Assembly (NCBI GenBank): GCA_021824845.1
Contig: JAKAJY010000003.1
Coordinates: forward strand, 1 to 8,913
Direction of reading: 5' to 3'
Origin: an archaeon
Lineage (GTDB): Archaea > Thermoproteota > Nitrososphaeria > Nitrososphaerales > Nitrosopumilaceae
Length of the DNA stretch: 8,913 nucleotides
How positions within the stretch are numbered: the first letter of the stretch is position 1; every line of letters starts with the position of its first letter. The notes under the pieces were generated by a model that searched no databases, was not told where the DNA came from, and saw only the letters and a program-made list of their open reading frames with translations. Of the stretch, positions 6,386-8,913 are shown piece after piece. Both the position numbers and the translations under genes were made by a program.

Positions 6386-6410
6386 GCCGGAAAATATTAC
6401 CGGCGTTTTT
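6386..6410 (+). terminator. GC-rich hairpin followed by five T
   Basis: GCCGG (6386-6390) pairs with CCGGC (6400-6404). After one A-A mismatch, two further A-T pairs can form. TTTTT follows at 6406-6410. In form it is a plus-strand intrinsic terminator, but no plus-strand gene lies upstream. It could insulate the sulfite reductase promoter from stray transcription, or act in a longer leader if an upstream start exists. Confidence 0.4.
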
Positions 6411-6443
6411 GTTATGCTGGTAAATTCCAATTTTTATCAAAAA

Positions 6444-6450
6444 TTTATAT
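6444..6450 (+). promoter_or_regulatory. Box A promoter element of the sulfite reductase gene
   Basis: TTTATAT, preceded by AAA, is the clearest box A in the window. It lies 21-27 bases before the TTG at 6471 and so predicts transcription starting at or next to that codon. Confidence 0.65.
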
Positions 6451-6470
6451 CCGATTTTAAGGGAAGCTAG

Positions 6471-8279
6471 TTGAATTTGAGTACAACAATACACAAGCCA
6501 AAAGAAGGCCGCAAACCCAAGGTAAACTGGGCACGGATAGAAGAGGCTGATCACTTTGCAAATACCGTCAAACAGTTCCGACAGGGCAAGCTAGACGCTG
6601 ATCTATTCAGACGATTCCGACTGCAGCATGGTGCATATGGTACTCGAATGACTGATGATTATGCAATGGTGCGAGTAAAGCTTCCAGCAGGTGAAGTCTA
6701 TCCACACCAATTAGAACGATTAGCTACATTATCTGAACAATACTCCATAGGTAGTGCACATGTTTCCACTAGACAGAACATGCAGCTCCACTGGGTAATA
6801 CTGGAAGACGTCTCTGAGATCATGCGAAGCTTGGCTGAAGTAGGACTTACATCAAGAGAGGCATGTGGAAATGCCGTCAGAAATGTAATGTGCAGTCCGC
6901 TTGCCGGAGTGTGTAATGCGGAAGAGTTTGATGTTACCCAATATGCAATTGCAACTGCCAAGTTTTTCCTAAGAAATCCACTCAACCAGTCATTGCCAAG
7001 AAAATTCAAGTTCAATTTTACATGCTGTGAAAAACACGGAATGGCAAGAATGGTGGATGTCGGACTAATTCCACAAATCAAAACCATAAATGGCAAAGAA
7101 CAAAGGGGATTCAAGGTGTTTTTGGGAGGTGGTCTTGGTAACAAGTCCTTTGTTGGACACCAGCTGGAAGATTGGACTCCGGAAGAAGACTTACTGTACA
7201 CATCAATTGCAACAATTAGGATCTTTGATAGGTTGGGTGATAGAAAGAATATGGCGCGTAACCGAATGCGATATCTGGTTGATGAGATGGGTTGGGAGAA
7301 ATTCCAGAATTTGGTTCTAAAGGAACGCGCACTGGTTCGAATGACACAATCAGCAATAGTGAAATTATCCGTTGATCAAAATCCGCAAAAAATAGAGCCA
7401 CACGTAAGAATTTCAGGGTTTGATGGCAAATCAATCCCAGATGGATTCTCAAGATGGCGCAAAGGTAACACATTTGCACAAAAACAAGCAGGCTACTATT
7501 CAGTATCAATAACACTAGAAGCAGGAGATGTTACCGCAAGCCAGCTTCGAGCAATTGCAGATATTTCACGCGAGTTCTCAGCCGAAGGCTATGCACGAAC
7601 GGGATTTGTCCAAGACATCTATCTGAGATGGGTTGCAGAATCTGATTTATCACGACTGTATTCGAGATTACTGGAAATAGGACTTGCAAATCCTGGCTCA
7701 CTTACCATGGTGCATCCAATTGGATGTTCTGGCACGACATCGTGTAATTTGGCACTAACGAATTCACATAGACTGGCAAAGGAAATACAAAGAAAGTTTA
7801 TCGAACTAAAACTGGACGAAGACGAAGATCTTCGAGAAGCATCAATCAAAATCAGCGGATGTCCTAACTCTTGTGGTCAGCATGAAATTGCAACACTGGG
7901 ATTCTTTGGTGGCGGTGGACGTACAGGAAAAGACATGTACCCAGTGTACCAAATGTCGCTTGGCGGACGATCCGATGGCGATACGATGCTTGGATTGACA
8001 TTGCTTAGAATTCCAGCAAAGCGAGTAATCCCTGCAACCATAAAACTAATTGAGATATTCAAGGCAAACAAAAAGCAAGGAGAAGACTTCAAGTCTTGGA
8101 TTCACAAAGTAGTCACCGGACATGCAGACTCGGCAGTAAGGTCACTTGATGATATTAAAAAAATTCTCTTGCCGTTCACAGAGGCACCATCAATTGAAGC
8201 AGACAAGGACTTCTATGCGGACTATGGAAGCGGCTCTCACTATCACGCAAGAACTGGCAAGGGAGAATGCGCAGCTTGA
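6471..8279 (+). CDS. Siroheme nitrite/sulfite reductase, probably assimilatory sulfite reductase
   Basis: A 602-residue protein of the ferredoxin-type siroheme and 4Fe-4S family, which reduces sulfite to sulfide or nitrite to ammonia with six electrons. The two-fold repeat typical of the family is visible. The first half has STRQNMQLHWV (99-109) and GNAVRNVMCSPLAG (133-146, siroheme contacts). The second half has the cluster ligands Cys419-x5-Cys425 and Cys464-x3-Cys468 in HPIGCSGTTSC and SGCPNSCG. Sulfite is preferred as substrate because the next gene is a rhodanese and the surroundings are sulfur genes, but the motifs alone do not exclude nitrite. The C-terminus ends in a GKGECAA tail with a cysteine at 600. 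TTG at 6471 fits the box A distance; a second TTG at 6477 would give MSTTIHK and is nearly as likely. The end overlaps the next gene by 4 bases. Confidence 0.9.
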   Translation: MNLSTTIHKPKEGRKPKVNWARIEEADHFANTVKQFRQGKLDADLFRRFRLQHGAYGTRMTDDYAMVRVKLPAGEVYPHQLERLATLSEQYSIGSAHVSTRQNMQLHWVILEDVSEIMRSLAEVGLTSREACGNAVRNVMCSPLAGVCNAEEFDVTQYAIATAKFFLRNPLNQSLPRKFKFNFTCCEKHGMARMVDVGLIPQIKTINGKEQRGFKVFLGGGLGNKSFVGHQLEDWTPEEDLLYTSIATIRIFDRLGDRKNMARNRMRYLVDEMGWEKFQNLVLKERALVRMTQSAIVKLSVDQNPQKIEPHVRISGFDGKSIPDGFSRWRKGNTFAQKQAGYYSVSITLEAGDVTASQLRAIADISREFSAEGYARTGFVQDIYLRWVAESDLSRLYSRLLEIGLANPGSLTMVHPIGCSGTTSCNLALTNSHRLAKEIQRKFIELKLDEDEDLREASIKISGCPNSCGQHEIATLGFFGGGGRTGKDMYPVYQMSLGGRSDGDTMLGLTLLRIPAKRVIPATIKLIEIFKANKKQGEDFKSWIHKVVTGHADSAVRSLDDIKKILLPFTEAPSIEADKDFYADYGSGSHYHARTGKGECAA

Positions 8280-8913
8280 GCAAGTCCACAATTGATTCTG
8301 ACAGTCTGCGAGGCCAACTTCGAGATAATAGCGTACGAGTAATTGATGTAAGACGTGCAGAAGACTACAAAAAAGATCACATCCCAAAATCCGTCAATCT
8401 GCCTTTGGCAGAACTATTGGCTGATGATTCGCCAGAAAAGGTGTTAAAGATTGCACAAAATCTTGGAATTGATGATCAAACCCCAGTTGTAATCTATGAT
8501 GATACGTTTGGTGCTCTGGCGTCACGCGTAGCTTGGACCTTGCAGTATTTGGGCCACTCCGATGTCTCATTATTAGACACAACCTATTCGCAATGGAAGG
8601 GACTGGGATTGGAAACCGATTCTTCAGAGACAACCGTATCTCCAAAGATTCACTCCGTTAATTTGCATCCGGAGATAATGGCAACTGCGGACTACCTAGA
8701 AAAAGCAAAAGAAGGTAAAAATGTTATAGTGATTGATAATCGTGAGCGCCTAAACTATTTGGAGCAGCACATTCCGGGTGCCATCAACATCCCCTACCGA
8801 ACCCTAGCATCAGAGGACAAAATACTGCGAAAAAAAGATGATCTTAAACGCTTGCTCAAAAATAGAAACATCAACGAAGATTCTGAAATCATTACATATT
8901 GCGGAAGCGTTGG
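8276..8913 (+). CDS. Two-domain rhodanese (thiosulfate sulfurtransferase family), 3' truncated by window
   Basis: At least 212 residues are visible, and the frame stays open to the window end. Rhodaneses move a sulfane sulfur from donors such as thiosulfate onto an active-site cysteine and on to acceptors. The first domain (about 5-115) has VIDVRRAEDYKKDHIPKS (22-39) but Asp76 (IYDDTFG) at the catalytic position, the usual inactive N-terminal domain of tandem rhodaneses. The second domain (from about 127) has VIDNRERLNY (152-161), HIPGAINIPY (165-174) and the start of the active loop with Cys209 in TYCGSV. The rest of the loop and the C-terminus lie outside the window. The TTG start at 8276-8278 overlaps the reductase stop in TTGA, and GGGAG (8261-8265) lies 10 bases before it, so the two genes are translationally coupled. 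Confidence 0.88.
   Translation, partial: MSKSTIDSDSLRGQLRDNSVRVIDVRRAEDYKKDHIPKSVNLPLAELLADDSPEKVLKIAQNLGIDDQTPVVIYDDTFGALASRVAWTLQYLGHSDVSLLDTTYSQWKGLGLETDSSETTVSPKIHSVNLHPEIMATADYLEKAKEGKNVIVIDNRERLNYLEQHIPGAINIPYRTLASEDKILRKKDDLKRLLKNRNINEDSEIITYCGSV

Noticed and set aside
6380..6460. Plus-strand 26-codon open frame starting at ATG 6380
   Set aside because: It coincides with the hairpin and the reductase box A, has no ribosome binding site, and is short enough to be chance.
6305..6470. Thiamin (TPP) riboswitch upstream of thi4
   Set aside because: I could not find the conserved TPP aptamer motifs (such as CUGAGA), and the box A position predicts a leaderless transcript with no room for an aptamer.
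6309..6554. Minus-strand open frame of 81 residues across the thi4/reductase gap
   Set aside because: It covers both promoters and the reductase start, lacks a plausible product, and overlaps the box A elements.
6698..7201. Minus-strand open frame of 167 residues inside the reductase gene
   Set aside because: It is antisense to strongly conserved siroheme reductase motifs and has no promoter or recognisable motif.
6471..8279. Calling the enzyme a nitrite reductase outright
   Set aside because: The family motifs do not separate nitrite from sulfite, and the sulfur gene context favours sulfite; the call is left as nitrite/sulfite reductase, probably sulfite.
1..8913. Mobile elements, CRISPR arrays, tRNA genes or phage genes
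   Set aside because: No transposase or integrase motif, no regularly spaced repeats and no cloverleaf-like sequence were seen; the genes look like ordinary chromosomal metabolic genes.

Overview
The window looks like part of a chromosome of an ammonia-oxidising archaeon of the Nitrososphaerota (Thaumarchaeota), probably Nitrosopumilales-like. The evidence is a moderately AT-rich sequence, box A-like elements (such as TTTATAT) about 25-30 bases before several starts as in leaderless archaeal transcripts, many non-ATG starts, an archaeal Thi4-family thiazole synthase, and an archaeal protein type resembling DUF6775. The assignment is by gene content and style, not by a database match. No mobile element, CRISPR array, tRNA or rRNA was seen.

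Layout. (1) Bases 1-60 may be the tail of a plus-strand gene. It meets a small minus-strand gene (128-379, a basic protein with three GRGT motifs) across a hairpin with T-rich flanks on both strands, which looks like a shared bidirectional terminator. (2) From a divergent promoter region (380-547), a plus-strand pair runs tusA-like (548-781) then a cysteine synthase-type PLP enzyme (785-1780). The second gene appears to start at CTG, directly after the first and in the same frame. (3) A long minus-strand run reads from 6304 down to 1777: thi4, a DUF6775-like putative metallopeptidase, thioredoxin reductase, a membrane histidine kinase, and a single-domain response regulator whose end overlaps the end of the cysteine synthase by 4 bases. 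(4) A second divergent region (6305-6470) holds two promoters, a perfect inverted repeat and a GC-rich hairpin. (5) From it, a plus-strand pair runs to the window edge: a siroheme nitrite/sulfite reductase, translationally overlapped by a two-domain rhodanese that is cut off by the window end.

The theme is sulfur acquisition and trafficking. Sulfite reductase would supply sulfide; the PLP enzyme would fix sulfide into cysteine; the TusA-like protein and rhodanese would carry sulfur as persulfide; Thi4 would place sulfur into the thiamin thiazole; and thioredoxin reductase would supply thiol reducing power. A two-component system sits within the run, but nothing in the sequence shows its signal or target.

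The most interesting points are: Thi4 carries a cysteine at the position of the sulfur-donating cysteine of the yeast suicide enzyme rather than the histidine of the methanogen enzyme, and is immediately followed by a putative metallopeptidase; tusA and the cysteine synthase are joined in frame by a stop, one codon and a CTG start with a good ribosome binding site; and the thi4/sulfite reductase divergent region contains an operator-like palindrome.
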